A DNA stretch of 64,000 nt. Source: Streptosporangium subroseum. Its GTDB lineage: Bacteria; Actinomycetota; Actinomycetes; Streptosporangiales; Streptosporangiaceae. Positions 35,678 to 45,570 of this stretch are shown here, in pieces. Position numbers and translations under genes: made by a program. The notes under the pieces are model-generated. The model was not told the DNA's origin and ran no database searches. It saw nothing but the letters and a program-made list of their open reading frames with translations. Every line of letters starts with the position of its first letter. The stretch's first letter is position 1. The DNA lies in NCBI RefSeq assembly GCF_900188345.1, contig NZ_FZOD01000042.1, positions 1 to 64,000 on the forward strand, given 5' to 3'.

Positions 35678-36544
35678 TCAGGTCAGGACCCTGCCGAGGA
35701 AACCGCGGATGTAGCCCGTGATCGCGTCAAGATGGCTCTCCAGCGCGAAGTGCCCCGCGTCGAGGAAATGGATCTCGGCATCGGGCAGGTCGCGCCGGAA
35801 GGCCCGGGCACCGTCCGGGCCGAAGATCTCGTCGTTGGCGCCCCAGACCGCCAGCAGGGGCACCTGACTGGTGCGAAAGTACTCGTGGACGCTCGGATAG
35901 AGGTCGACGTTGGCCGGATAGTCGTGAAAGAGCTGCAACTGGATCTCGGCATTGCCCGGCCGGTCCAGCAGGACCTGATCGAGCGTCCAGGTGTCCGGGC
36001 TGACCAGGCTGGGATCGGGCACGCCGTTCAGATACTGCCAGCGGACGCTCTCCGGGGTCAGAGCACCCCGTACGGCCGGCTCGGTGGCGGGGCCGGGCGC
36101 GGCGGCGTAGGCGAAGAGCCCGTTCCAGAACGTGTCGACGAACCCGTCGACGTAGGCGTTTCCGCTCTGCGTGACGATCGCGGTGATCCTGTCGGGGAAA
36201 CGGGTCGCCAGGTGCCAGCCGATGGGGGCGCCGTAGTTCTGAACGTAGAGCGCGTACCTGTCGAGCCCGAGGTGGGCGAGAAGGCCGGCGGTGACGTCGG
36301 TGAGGGCCGCGAAGGTATAGGGAAACTCCTGGAGCGAGGGCGCCGAGGAGTAGCCGAAGCCGATGTGGTCGGGGGCGATGACGTGATACCGGTCGGCCAG
36401 CGCCGGGATGAGGTTGCGGAACATGTGCGAGCTGCTCGGGAAACCATGCAGAAGCACGATGGCCGGTGCCTCGCGCGGGCCCGCCTCCCGGTAGAAGACG
36501 TTTAGGCCGTCGATGCTCACGGTCAGATGGCGGACAGGAATCAT
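35678..36544 (-). CDS. Alpha/beta hydrolase, haloalkane/fluoroacetate dehalogenase-like
   Basis: The protein has 288 residues from ATG 36544, directly after GGAG. It has the oxyanion-hole HGFPSSSHMF, then APDHIGFGYS, a nucleophile elbow at YVQNYGAPIGW (a divergent Asn/Asp-type elbow, not the usual Ser), an acid in WGANDEIFGPDG, and the His in LDAGHFALESH. This is the dehalogenase/epoxide-hydrolase branch. A close paralogue with a large internal deletion lies at 56623. Confidence 0.85.
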   Translation of the reverse strand: MIPVRHLTVSIDGLNVFYREAGPREAPAIVLLHGFPSSSHMFRNLIPALADRYHVIAPDHIGFGYSSAPSLQEFPYTFAALTDVTAGLLAHLGLDRYALYVQNYGAPIGWHLATRFPDRITAIVTQSGNAYVDGFVDTFWNGLFAYAAAPGPATEPAVRGALTPESVRWQYLNGVPDPSLVSPDTWTLDQVLLDRPGNAEIQLQLFHDYPANVDLYPSVHEYFRTSQVPLLAVWGANDEIFGPDGARAFRRDLPDAEIHFLDAGHFALESHLDAITGYIRGFLGRVLT

Positions 36545-36831
36545 CTCCGATCCCCCTGTTCCGTTGATCTGGCTCCTGCGTTCGGTCCGGCACATCATTC
36601 CTAACCCGCGATACGCCATATTACGGCTAGGAATTCGGAAAGAAATGCGGTCGAACCACGACGGGAATGCATTGTCCGCGCCACCCGGCATCCGCCTCGA
36701 CTCCGACGCGCCGTCACCATCGATGACGAACGCCGGATAAAACCGTACCCTGAGGATCAGGGAGAGGGCGAAGCTCGCAGAACCACTCCGACGCTTTCCA
36801 AGAACTGTCACACGGACCGCAAGGAGAGAAT

Positions 36832-37299
36832 ATGGCGGCGCGTTCTCCACTTCCCCCGTTCACTCGCGATACCGCCATTGAGAAAATCAGGCTGGCGGAA
36901 GACGCCTGGAACACCCGCAATCCGGAGCAGGTGGCTCAGGGCTACACGCTGGACTGTTACTGGAGGAACCGCGCGGAATTCGTGAACGGACGCGACGAGA
37001 TCATCGCTTTTCTCACGCGAAAATGGACGAGAGAGCTGGACTACCGGCTCATCAAGGAACTGTGGGCCTTCGACGGCAACAGGATTGCCGTGCGCTTCGC
37101 CTACGAATCCCACGACGACTCCGGAAACTGGTTCCGTTCCTACGGCAACGAGAACTGGGAGTTCAACGAACAAGGGGTGATGGTCGTGAGATACGCCTGC
37201 ATCAACGACCTCCCCATCAAGGAGTCGGAGCGCGAATACCACTGGCCGCTGGGGCGTCGACCGGACGACCATCCGGGGCTGAGCGATCTCGGTTTCTGA
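36832..37299 (+). CDS. DUF1348 / NTF2-like protein
   Basis: This 155-residue protein starts at ATG 36832 behind AAGGAGA. The sequence TRDTAIEKIRLAEDAWNTRN, then YTLDCYWRNRAEFVNGRDEI and AVRFAYESHDDSGNW is the DUF1348 signature, with a conserved end EREYHWPLG. It is a cone-shaped NTF2-fold protein; the role is unestablished. It is divergent from the hydrolase at 36544, with a shared 287-base upstream region. Confidence 0.9.
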   Translation: MAARSPLPPFTRDTAIEKIRLAEDAWNTRNPEQVAQGYTLDCYWRNRAEFVNGRDEIIAFLTRKWTRELDYRLIKELWAFDGNRIAVRFAYESHDDSGNWFRSYGNENWEFNEQGVMVVRYACINDLPIKESEREYHWPLGRRPDDHPGLSDLGF

Positions 37300-37404
37300 C
37301 AGGTTCGGTGTCCCCCGGCGTGTCCTGACGAGGACACACCGATCTCCGTGACACCCCTGGCGAGGACACCGGTCTCCGTGACAACCGCCGGCCGTACCGG
37401 GCCC

Positions 37405-39135
37405 TCAGCCGATCGCCCATGCCGGACGCGGCTGGTCAGGCGAGGAGACGAAGGAGACGGGACCGCCGGGAGTGCCGACGGTCACCGTCGCGCCGGACCA
37501 CGAGACCTTCGGATCGGCGGTGCCGGGCACGATCAGGGTCAGCACGGAACTCACCGGCGGGGAGAGCACCGTCGCCACCTCGGCCTTTTCGAGATAGCGG
37601 GGTGAGATCGCTCCAGGCCGCACCGTCTGGCCGCTGATCGGCCGGCACGAGGGCATCGCGAACTGGAGCAGGGTCGCCCGCCAGTCCCCGTCGGCCAGCA
37701 CTACCCTGCCGTCGTGGTTGGAGATCACCCGAAGCGACGGGCCGAAGTGCCACAGGTTGCGCAGCCTCGATGAGGCCGGCACCGAGTCCAGCACGGCCAT
37801 CAGATCGGCCCCGTGGTTGACCAGGACCGAGCGGGTACGGCTGACGCCGTACGCGGTGTCGGTGAGCCGGTAGGACTGCCGCGTGCGTTCGACCGACGAG
37901 CCCACGAGGCGCGTCGCCGTACCCTCGCGGAACTCGGCGCCCACCACGATGGGGACGTTGTGCGCCTCGGGTGAGGTCGTCCACTTCCGGTAGGGCGTCT
38001 TCTCGTAGGAGTGGAAGCCCGCCTCCACGAGGATGTCGCGTCCCTGGGCGTGGTAGGTGACGCCCAGATGATCCTCGTGGCCGTGAAGCCGGCGTCCGGG
38101 TCCGAACCTGATCGAGTAGTGGGCCGATCTCGCGTCGTTCCACGCCGTCCTGCCGAAGACGTAACCGCCGTCGAACACCTTCACGGTGTCCTCCTCATGC
38201 GGGAAACCCTCCGGGCGCACGTCGGCCGGACTGTCTCCGATCGGCACCAGTCGGCCGTCGGGCTGGGTGGCATGGCTGACGTACGTCTCCAGCGACCTGC
38301 GCCGCGCGGCGAGGTCCGCGGGGATCTCGGCCCCGCAGCTTCTGATCGCCTCCATCGCCACGCCCAGCCGCCGGTGAACGTAGACGCCGTATCTCGGAGC
38401 CTGCTCGTGCAGCACGCCCTGCGCGTCGATGGCGAGCCTCGCCGACCTGGTCATCCGCCGGATGGCCAGGTCCTTCCACCGCTCGTGGCCGAGGCGGCAG
38501 CCGATTGCCAGCAGCGCGATGTCCTGGTCGAGGCCGTGGTTGTGGCCCTCCTTGTAGAGCGCGGCGTCGGACAGGATCCGGGCGTGCTCGATCAGGCTGT
38601 CCGACAGCCAGCCGGACCGCACGTACGCGCTGAGGCAGACCAGCGCCGGTGCGCGCAGGGCGACCGGGTGCTCGGCCCAGGCCCAGGGGCTGAGACCGGC
38701 CCCGCCGCGGGGGTTCTTCCGCACCCAGTCCTCGGCGATCCCGGCGGCGCGGTCGAGATACTCTCGCTTCCCCGACCGCTCGTACTGCACGACCAGCCGT
38801 CCCATCCACCTCAGCGCGTGAAGGTTCAGCGCCCACGAACGGTTCTGGTGCGGGTTGAGATGCCAGTCGATGTCCGTGCCCACGTCGACGGCCGGTAGGC
38901 CGACAAACGTGACCCTGCCCTCCATGACCTCGGACACCTTGATCTCAGGGAACTGGCCGGCCACGCGGATGACCGGGCCGTCGCTCGTCGCGAGGGAGGG
39001 TGCGACGGAACGGCTCGTGGTCAGGCCGAGTGCCGTACGGGCATGCCGAAACAAGCGATTGCTCCAAAGAATGGTGTGGGCGGCCCGCGCACGCCCTCGC
39101 GAACCGGGCGGACAGGCCTGGGAGGGCGGACGCAC
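37405..39135 (-). CDS. Heparinase II/III-like polysaccharide lyase-family protein
   Basis: The protein has up to 576 residues. The N-terminal helical toroid includes DIDWHLNPHQNRSWALNLHA, and the C-terminal beta domain includes RRLHGHEDHLGVTYHAQGRD and FHSYEKTPYRKW. These match heparinase II/III proteins that cleave uronic-acid polysaccharides. No signal peptide is visible. The start is unsure: GTG 39135 gives a Pro/Arg-rich head, and the family-like part begins about 40 residues in. In other actinomycetes such genes often sit in capsule or exopolysaccharide loci, but none is seen here. Confidence 0.82.
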   Translation of the reverse strand: MRPPSQACPPGSRGRARAAHTILWSNRLFRHARTALGLTTSRSVAPSLATSDGPVIRVAGQFPEIKVSEVMEGRVTFVGLPAVDVGTDIDWHLNPHQNRSWALNLHALRWMGRLVVQYERSGKREYLDRAAGIAEDWVRKNPRGGAGLSPWAWAEHPVALRAPALVCLSAYVRSGWLSDSLIEHARILSDAALYKEGHNHGLDQDIALLAIGCRLGHERWKDLAIRRMTRSARLAIDAQGVLHEQAPRYGVYVHRRLGVAMEAIRSCGAEIPADLAARRRSLETYVSHATQPDGRLVPIGDSPADVRPEGFPHEEDTVKVFDGGYVFGRTAWNDARSAHYSIRFGPGRRLHGHEDHLGVTYHAQGRDILVEAGFHSYEKTPYRKWTTSPEAHNVPIVVGAEFREGTATRLVGSSVERTRQSYRLTDTAYGVSRTRSVLVNHGADLMAVLDSVPASSRLRNLWHFGPSLRVISNHDGRVVLADGDWRATLLQFAMPSCRPISGQTVRPGAISPRYLEKAEVATVLSPPVSSVLTLIVPGTADPKVSWSGATVTVGTPGGPVSFVSSPDQPRPAWAIG

Positions 39136-39252
39136 GGGCTCAGGACGGGCAGGCTCAGGACGGGCGGGCGAGCAGGAGGAACGGGATCAAGAAAGGGGGT
39201 GAGCGGGAGAAAGGGGTACGGGCCCAGGAAAGGCGGGCGAGCTCGGAGGGGT

Positions 39253-40302
39253 CTAGGGAAGGTCGGGAACGGCCGGCTTGTCGTCCGTCCAGCCCGCGTC
39301 GAGGACCACCTCGACCTGATCGCCCGTGACGCCCGGCCGCCCCGTGACGGTGGAGGACAGCACCTGGGAGCTGTCGGGATCGATGATCAGCGTCCGCCGG
39401 ACAGGCGGAGCCGCCTGCAGGGTGAAGGAGAACGCGGCCCCCGCCCTGCCCTGCTCGTCGGTCGCCTTACCCAGATACCGGACGTTCGGCAGGTCGGCGA
39501 GAGCCCGGTAGGCGGCCGCGCGCACGTCCGGCGGCGACGGCTTACTCCACAGCAGGCCGCTGAGCGCGTCCGCGACGACACCGTCGGTAGAGCCGCCCGG
39601 CACGTCCCGCACGGCCTCGGTCACCCAGTCCTTCAGGGCCGCGGGGTCGGCCGGGAGTCCCCGCAGCTGCTCGAAGGTCATCTGGTGACCGGCCATGCTG
39701 AAGGGGACCTTGCCGGTGACCGCCCTGAGCATGCCCTTGTCCGGCGACGTGGACAGCACGTCTCCCTCGCTCGACCATTCGGTGGGAGAGCCGTCGCGAC
39801 GCCAGGCCTCCTCGTCGGCTCCGCTCATCGGACGCGCCCCCAGCGCCCGAGAACCGGACCAGACCCGGCCGTCCCTGGCGACCCACTGCTCGGTGAGCCG
39901 TGACTCCACCACCCGGTAACGGTTCTCACCCCGCCCCAGTCGTTCCGGGTACGTCTGCCTGTACAGCTTCCTGACGCGCCAGTAGGCGCCGGTCGCCGCG
40001 GATCCGGATTCGGCCGTGGTCGCCGCCGCGAGCAGGACCGACCGCCCGGAGATCGCCGTGGTCTGGTACGGCGCCCCGGCGATCTCCGTGACCTGGTTCG
40101 GCGGCCCCGCCCGCCCGATCACCGAGGGAACCGCGATCGCCGTCGCCGCGGCGACGGCGAGACCGGCCACGGCCACCGTCCATGACAACCGCCGGCGCCG
40201 CCGCAGCAGCTCGGCCTCCAGCCGCTTCCGCACCCTGGCCTTGAGGATCGGGTCGGCCTGCGGCTCGCCGTACAGCTCGCGGATCGTCTTCAGCTCATCC
40301 AC
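39253..40302 (-). CDS. CU044_5270 family membrane protein (anti-sigma-like)
   Basis: This 349-residue protein has a short cytosolic head (MDELKTIRELYGEP), a positive cluster RRRRRLSW, one TM segment (TVAVAGLAVAAATAIAV) and a large outer domain. It starts 8 bases inside the sigma-factor gene, the usual pairing for this family. Its probable role is to hold the ECF sigma factor at the membrane. Streptosporangiales carry many such pairs. Confidence 0.88.
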   Translation of the reverse strand: MDELKTIRELYGEPQADPILKARVRKRLEAELLRRRRRLSWTVAVAGLAVAAATAIAVPSVIGRAGPPNQVTEIAGAPYQTTAISGRSVLLAAATTAESGSAATGAYWRVRKLYRQTYPERLGRGENRYRVVESRLTEQWVARDGRVWSGSRALGARPMSGADEEAWRRDGSPTEWSSEGDVLSTSPDKGMLRAVTGKVPFSMAGHQMTFEQLRGLPADPAALKDWVTEAVRDVPGGSTDGVVADALSGLLWSKPSPPDVRAAAYRALADLPNVRYLGKATDEQGRAGAAFSFTLQAAPPVRRTLIIDPDSSQVLSSTVTGRPGVTGDQVEVVLDAGWTDDKPAVPDLP

Positions 40303-40897
40303 GGCCGGCCTCCTCGGATTCGAGTATCGGGTTGGTGCCGCCCAGCGTGGCGCGCAGTTTTTTCCTGGCCCGGTTCAGCCGTGACCCGACGGTCCCGTAC
40401 GGGATGTCCAGGGCGGTGGCGATCTCCTCGTGGCTCAGCCCGGCCAGGGCGACGAGGAGCAGGACGTCGCGATCCCGCTGGTTGAGCCCGGCCATCGCCG
40501 CCGCGAGGCTCGGCCGCAGGCTCTCCGCGCTGACCTGGGCGGCGACCTGTTCCTCGTGCCCGGGGATGTCGGTGTCCACCCCGTAGCGCCCGAGCGCGCG
40601 CAGGGTGCGTACCTCGAAGCGGCGGTGCTTGCCGATGAGGTTGGTGGCGATGCCGTACAGCCACGCCCGCACACTGGCGAGGGACGGGTCGTAGCGCGCC
40701 CGTTTGCGGAACGCGGTGAGAAACGTCTCGGCGACGATGTCCTCCGCGTGGTCGGCCCCGAGCCGCTGGGCGACGTAGCGGTGGATCTCACCGAAGTAGG
40801 TGTCGAAGATCGCGCTGAACCGCTCGGACTCATCGAGGGAGAGCTGGATGACCTCGGCGTCCCCCACCGGATGAGCGGCCCAGGACATCGTCGTCAC
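40295..40897 (-). CDS. ECF sigma-70 factor
   Basis: This 200-residue protein has sigma region 2 (FDTYFGEIHRYVAQRLG, AEDIVAETFLTAF) and region 4 (LNQRDRDVLLLVALAGLSHE, IPYGTVGSRLNRARKKLR). No region 1 or 3 is present, so it is an ECF factor. It overlaps the CU044_5270 partner gene. Other in-frame starts exist near 40888. Confidence 0.93.
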   Translation of the reverse strand: MTTMSWAAHPVGDAEVIQLSLDESERFSAIFDTYFGEIHRYVAQRLGADHAEDIVAETFLTAFRKRARYDPSLASVRAWLYGIATNLIGKHRRFEVRTLRALGRYGVDTDIPGHEEQVAAQVSAESLRPSLAAAMAGLNQRDRDVLLLVALAGLSHEEIATALDIPYGTVGSRLNRARKKLRATLGGTNPILESEEAGRG

Positions 40898-41043
40898 GAT
40901 GGCCCCCCTGTCATGTGCAACGGTTCAAGCGCGAATGGCGGTCACCTCTTATCACCCGATCCACCGATTCACTTTCACGGTCATAGCCTGACATCTCAGG
41001 CCGTCTTGGGAATTCATGGTCATCCGACCTGGTTAGTCGGGTT

Positions 41044-41448
41044 ATGACCATAGGTGTTGCTCTATCGGCGCCGGCGGACGCGGAGCACGTGGTGCCCCGA
41101 CTGCTGTCGGCGGCAACGGCGGCGGGACGACCCGCTCCGCGCGTCGTCGCGCTCGTCGCCGGAGTTGTCACCGACGACGTGGAGACCGCGCGAGAGGCCG
41201 CAGCTCAGCAGACCGCCTTCTACGACCGGATCCCCTCCTATCAGAAGGTGATCGAACTGTCGGGGGCGTCGCGCGCCGCCGACCTCGTCGAGATCGGCGA
41301 CGAGAAGGCGATCGCCGCGGCGGTGCGCCGCTACTTCGACGCGGGCGCGACCGAGGTGGTGTTCACCCAGACCAACCTGGCCGGGCCGCAGGGCCGCGAG
41401 CGCACCTGGCGGCTGCTCGGCGAGCTGGCCGGAAAGGAGAAGGCATGA
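41044..41448 (+). pseudogene. Luciferase-like monooxygenase C-terminal fragment
   Basis: These 134 residues correspond to only the last third of an F420/flavin-dependent luciferase-like oxidoreductase: VVPRLLSAATAAGRPAPRVV, VTDDVETAREAAAQQ and YFDAGATEVVFTQ, ending in WRLLGELAGKEKA. About 150-170 N-terminal residues, including the cofactor-binding part, are missing, and an in-frame stop lies shortly upstream. It overlaps the next gene's ATG (ATGA). It is either a relic or the stable remainder of a deleted gene whose translation still couples to the SDR. Confidence 0.7.
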
Positions 41449-42290
41449 AGACAGTGGTGATCACCGGCGGCACCGACGGGATCGGCCGGGCGCTGGCGTC
41501 CGAACTGCTCGGCGAGGGAGCGACGGTTATCGTCGTGGGCCGGAATCCGGCCAAGGGCCGGGATTTCCTCACCGCGGCGGACAAGGCGGGCTCCGCCGAC
41601 CGGGCCCGGTTCGTCACGGCCGACCTCAGCCTGCTCGCCGAGACCGAGAAGGCCGTCGCGGAGATCCGCGCGGAGATCCCGGTCGTCGACGCGCTGGTGC
41701 TGTGCGCCCGGCACTATCGGTCCCGGCGGACCGTGACGTCGGAGGGGCTGGAGGAGAACTTCGCGCTGTTCTACCTGAGCCGGCGCCTGTTCGGCCAGGG
41801 ACTGGCCGACGCGCTGGCGGCAGCCGAGGCGCCGGTCGTGGTGAACGTCGCCGGGCCGGGGGCGCCGCTGGACATCGTGCGCTGGGACGACCTGCAACTG
41901 CGGCACGGATACCACGGGGGCGCCGCGCTCGGCCAGGGCGGCAAGCTCAACGACCTGCTCGGCATCGCCTTCTCCGAACGCCACGGCGGACGGGGCATCC
42001 GCTACGTGCTGGTCCATCCGGGCGTCACCGCGACGGGCTTTTCCGGCGAGTACGACCAGGCGACCCTGCCGCACATCCGGTCGATGCAGGCCGGCGCCAA
42101 GCCTGTGTCGGCCGCCCTGCCGCCGATCCTCTCGGCCATCGAACGGCCCCCGGCGGCGGCGCTCAGCGCCTTCGTCGAGGGCCGCGAGCTCGACGTGTCC
42201 GGACCGGATTTCGATCCGGCGGCCGCGCGACGGCTGGAGGCCCTGACCGAGCGTCTCCTCGCCGCGCGGCGCGATGTCAGGTCGCGGTGA
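41445..42290 (+). CDS. Short-chain dehydrogenase/reductase-like protein
   Basis: The protein has 281 residues from ATG 41445. NAD(P)-binding TGGTDGIGRALA is clear, and VDALVLCARHY replaces the usual NNAG. The family Ser-Tyr-Lys catalytic set is not obvious: the region that should carry YxxxK reads RHGYHGGAALGQGGKLND, with irregular spacing. It may be an atypical or inactive SDR. It is coupled to the upstream luciferase-like fragment. Confidence 0.8.
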   Translation: MKTVVITGGTDGIGRALASELLGEGATVIVVGRNPAKGRDFLTAADKAGSADRARFVTADLSLLAETEKAVAEIRAEIPVVDALVLCARHYRSRRTVTSEGLEENFALFYLSRRLFGQGLADALAAAEAPVVVNVAGPGAPLDIVRWDDLQLRHGYHGGAALGQGGKLNDLLGIAFSERHGGRGIRYVLVHPGVTATGFSGEYDQATLPHIRSMQAGAKPVSAALPPILSAIERPPAAALSAFVEGRELDVSGPDFDPAAARRLEALTERLLAARRDVRSR

Positions 42291-42505
42291 CCCGGCCCGG
42301 GACGTGCGCGGAGGGGTAAGTCCGTTTACACCGTGTGTGCGAGCGGCCACTGTTCGGTGAGCAGCGATCCGGGTTGCTCTGGGACAGCCTTCGGGCCGAA
42401 AGGCGCGGGATCAGCGGACTTGTCAGGTCCTCGTCGCACGACCTGACGTGCACCGGCTAGGGGATTGGTGGACGCCGGGCCGTTCGCATGCCCGCGAGGA
42501 TCTTC

Positions 42506-43324
42506 CTATCGGAGGCCGTCGAAGAGGTCGTCCTCGTGGTCGGCGGCCTCGGGGACGTGGTTGATCTGGCGGATGAAGGACTCCGTGGCGAACACCTGGT
42601 GCTGGGCCTCGGCGGGCAGGCGCAGGAAGAAGATGTTCTCGCCCTGGCTCGCGTGCGCCTGCAGCGCCTTGACCTTGCGCTCCACGTAGGGAGCCACGTC
42701 GACCACTGTGGTGATCTGCTCCTGCGGGACGCCGAAGTCATCGGGAAGCTCCATGCCCTCGGGAGCGGCATCGATCGAGCGGAGATACTCGAACCACTCG
42801 GCCATGCGCTCACGGGGCACCGCGGTGTAGTAAAGCTTGCGGGGAATGCCGCTGGCCTCGGTCGCGGCCATGGCGATCCGGTGGGCCTGAATGTGGTCGG
42901 GGTGGCCGTAGGCACCGTTCTCGTCATAGGTGACGACAACCTGGGGGCGATAACGCTCCATCAACTCGGCCAGCCGACCGGCGGCCACCTCGACGGGAAC
43001 GTTGGCAAAGGCGTCCTCCGCCTCGTTCCCGGACCAGCCGACCATGCCGGAGTCACGGTAGCCGAGCAGCTCCACGTGCGAGATCCCGAGATGGGCCGCC
43101 GATTCGCGGAGCTCCTGCAGGCGCACCGCGCTCACCGCCGCCTCGTCATGTCCCGGCTCCCCCGGCTTCACCCCGCCGGGACCGTCACCCTGCTCACCGT
43201 TGGTGCAGGTGACCAGGACGGTGCGGATGCCCTCGTCCGCATACCTGGCGAGGATGCCGCCCGTGCCGAGCACCTCGTCATCAGGGTGGGCGTGAACGGC
43301 CATCACTGTGAGTTCGTCATTCAT
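42506..43324 (-). CDS. PIG-L family deacetylase
   Basis: The protein has 272 residues from ATG 43324, with GGAGGGG about 10 bases upstream. The zinc site AVHAHPDDEVLGTGG and the second motif YGHPDHIQAH are both intact. In actinobacteria this fold includes MshB and Mca of the mycothiol pathway as well as GlcNAc deacetylases. The Mca-specific regions cannot be confirmed, so I keep the family name. Intergenic 42291-42505 shows no gene. Confidence 0.88.
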   Translation of the reverse strand: MNDELTVMAVHAHPDDEVLGTGGILARYADEGIRTVLVTCTNGEQGDGPGGVKPGEPGHDEAAVSAVRLQELRESAAHLGISHVELLGYRDSGMVGWSGNEAEDAFANVPVEVAAGRLAELMERYRPQVVVTYDENGAYGHPDHIQAHRIAMAATEASGIPRKLYYTAVPRERMAEWFEYLRSIDAAPEGMELPDDFGVPQEQITTVVDVAPYVERKVKALQAHASQGENIFFLRLPAEAQHQVFATESFIRQINHVPEAADHEDDLFDGLR

Positions 43325-43594
43325 GGATGTCAACCCCTCCGTAAGAGGGCCATACGGCCCCGCACACTCTACGGCGGCCAACGAGCACCCGAAATTTCGC
43401 GCTTAGCTCGGAAAACCCACTACCTTCCATAGCGGCCACAACCGCCGATCCACCGGCCGCTCGACGAACATGGCGATCACAGACGTGCGAGCCGGCCGCC
43501 GGGCGGCAGAGGGTCCGGACGGCAGGAATAAGTACGCCCACCCTGGCGCTAAGGGTAATTGAAATTTCAACGACAGTGATCGAGATGGAGAATG

Positions 43595-44722
43595 GTGAGC
43601 ACGATGCAGTTCGGAATCTTCACCGTGGGAGACGTCACCCCAGACCCCACCACGGGCAAGACGCCGAGTGAGCAGGAGCGGATCAAGGCGATGGTGGCCA
43701 TCGCGCTCAAGGCGGAAGAGGTCGGCCTCGACGTCTTCGCGACCGGTGAGCACCACAACCCGCCCTTCGTGCCGTCGTCGCCGACGACCATGCTCGGCTA
43801 CATCGCCGCCCGCACCGAGCGGATCATCCTCTCCACGGCCACGACGCTGATCACCACCAACGACCCGGTCAAGATCGCCGAAGACTTCGCCATGCTGCAG
43901 CATCTGGCGGACGGACGCGTCGACCTGATGATGGGCCGCGGCAACACCGGGCCGGTGTATCCGTGGTTCGGGCAGGACATCCGCCAGGGCATCCCGCTGG
44001 CCGTCGAGCACTACGCGCTGCTGCACCGGCTGTGGCGCGAGGACGTGGTCGACTGGCAGGGCAAGTTCCGCACGCCGCTGCAGAGCTTCACCTCCACGCC
44101 CCGGCCGCTGGACGGGGTCCCGCCGTTCGTCTGGCACGGCTCGATCCGCAGCCCGGAGATCGCCGAGCAGGCCGCCTACTACGGCGACGGCTTCTTCGCC
44201 AACAACATCTTCTGGCCCAAGGACCACTACATCCGCCTGATCGAGCTGTACCGGGAGCGTTTCGCCCACTACGGCCACGGCACCGCGGAGCAGGCGATCG
44301 TCGGACTCGGCGGTCAGGTGTTCATGCGCAAGAACTCCCAGGACGCCGTCCGTGAGTTCCGCCCCTACTTCGACAACGCGCCCGTGTACGGCCACGGCCC
44401 GTCGCTGGAGGACTTCACCGAGCAGACCCCGCTCACCGTGGGCAGCCCGCAGGAGGTCATCGACAAGACCTTGACCTTCCGTGACTCCTTCGGCGACTAC
44501 CAGCGCCAGTTGTTCCTGATGGACCACGCGGGGCTGCCCCTGAAGACCGTGCTGGAGCAGCTCGATATCCTCGGCGAGGAGGTCGTGCCCGTGTTGCGCA
44601 AGGAATTCGCCGCCGGCCGGCCGAGCCAGGTGCCGGACGGTCCCACCCACCGGTCCCTCGTCGCCCAGCGCGACGCCGAGACCGGCGACCAGCCCCCGGT
44701 CCCCGCGGGCTCCCCCGCCTGA
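43595..44722 (+). CDS. LLM-class flavin-dependent monooxygenase (CE1758-like)
   Basis: The protein has about 375 residues. GTG 43595 is spaced best from GGAG; the ATGs at 43592 and 43604 are alternatives. This is a luciferase-like TIM barrel: FGIFTVGDVTPDP, EEVGLDVFATGEHHNPPF, LSTATTLITTNDPV, RVDLMMGRGNTGP. It probably uses reduced FMN or F420. A flavin reductase gene follows 76 bases downstream, the arrangement typical of two-component monooxygenases. Confidence 0.9.
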   Translation: MSTMQFGIFTVGDVTPDPTTGKTPSEQERIKAMVAIALKAEEVGLDVFATGEHHNPPFVPSSPTTMLGYIAARTERIILSTATTLITTNDPVKIAEDFAMLQHLADGRVDLMMGRGNTGPVYPWFGQDIRQGIPLAVEHYALLHRLWREDVVDWQGKFRTPLQSFTSTPRPLDGVPPFVWHGSIRSPEIAEQAAYYGDGFFANNIFWPKDHYIRLIELYRERFAHYGHGTAEQAIVGLGGQVFMRKNSQDAVREFRPYFDNAPVYGHGPSLEDFTEQTPLTVGSPQEVIDKTLTFRDSFGDYQRQLFLMDHAGLPLKTVLEQLDILGEEVVPVLRKEFAAGRPSQVPDGPTHRSLVAQRDAETGDQPPVPAGSPA

Positions 44723-44798
44723 CCTCCGCCCAGGCACGAACAAGCAGTCGGCGTCTCCCCGGGCGCGAGCCCGGGGTGTTCCACACGGAAGGAATTCG

Positions 44799-45416
44799 AT
44801 GAGCCCCCTCAATCTCGTGGTCGTCTCGGCCGGTCTCAGCCAGCCCTCCTCGACCCGCCTGCTGGCCGACCGCCTGGCCGAGGCGACCAGGCAGCGCCTG
44901 GCGGAGGACCGCCCGGTCGAGGTACGCGTGGTCGAACTGCGCGACCTGGCCGTCGACATCGCCAAGAACCTGGTGACCGGGTTTCCCAGCGCCGCACTGC
45001 GTGAGGCGCTCGAGGCGGTGACCGAGGCGGACGGCGTCATCGCGGTGACGCCGATCTTCACCGCCTCCTACAGCGGCCTGTTCAAGTCGTTCTTCGACGT
45101 GATCGACAACACCGCGCTCGTCGGAAAGCCCGTGCTCGTCGCGGCGACCGGCGGAACGGCCCGGCACTCGCTCGCCCTCGATCACGCGCTGCGCCCGTTG
45201 TTCGTCTACCTGCGCGCGATCGTCGTGCCCACCGCCGTCTACGCCGCCTCCGAAGACTGGGGCACGGGCGGGGACGCACGCACCGACGGCCTCCCCACCC
45301 GGATCGCCCGCGCGTCGGAAGAGCTGTCCGATCTCATCCTGCGCCGGCCCGCCGCGCCCAAACAGGTCGAAGCCGTCGTCCCGTTCGAGCAGCAGCTCGC
45401 GGCACTGCGCCCCTGA
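44799..45416 (+). CDS. NAD(P)H-dependent FMN reductase (CE1759-like)
   Basis: This 205-residue flavodoxin-fold reductase starts SPLNLVVVSAGLSQPSSTR. It contains the flavin loop ITPIFTASYSGLFKSF-type segment (VTPIFTASYSGLFKSFFD) and ATGGTARHSLALDHALRPL. It should supply reduced FMN to the adjacent luciferase-like monooxygenase. ATG 44799 follows AAGGAA. Confidence 0.9.
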   Translation: MSPLNLVVVSAGLSQPSSTRLLADRLAEATRQRLAEDRPVEVRVVELRDLAVDIAKNLVTGFPSAALREALEAVTEADGVIAVTPIFTASYSGLFKSFFDVIDNTALVGKPVLVAATGGTARHSLALDHALRPLFVYLRAIVVPTAVYAASEDWGTGGDARTDGLPTRIARASEELSDLILRRPAAPKQVEAVVPFEQQLAALRP

Positions 45417-45570
45417 CCCCGGGCGGGTAAGGAACCGGTGGCCGTGACGTCACCCCGGCCACCGGCTTCTCACACCCTGGAGTCACCCCGGCGTCATCTC
45501 GACCACCGGCTCCTCACACCGTGGTACCGGCCCCGGCTCATTGCCGGCCGTTCAGCGCCATGACACGCAC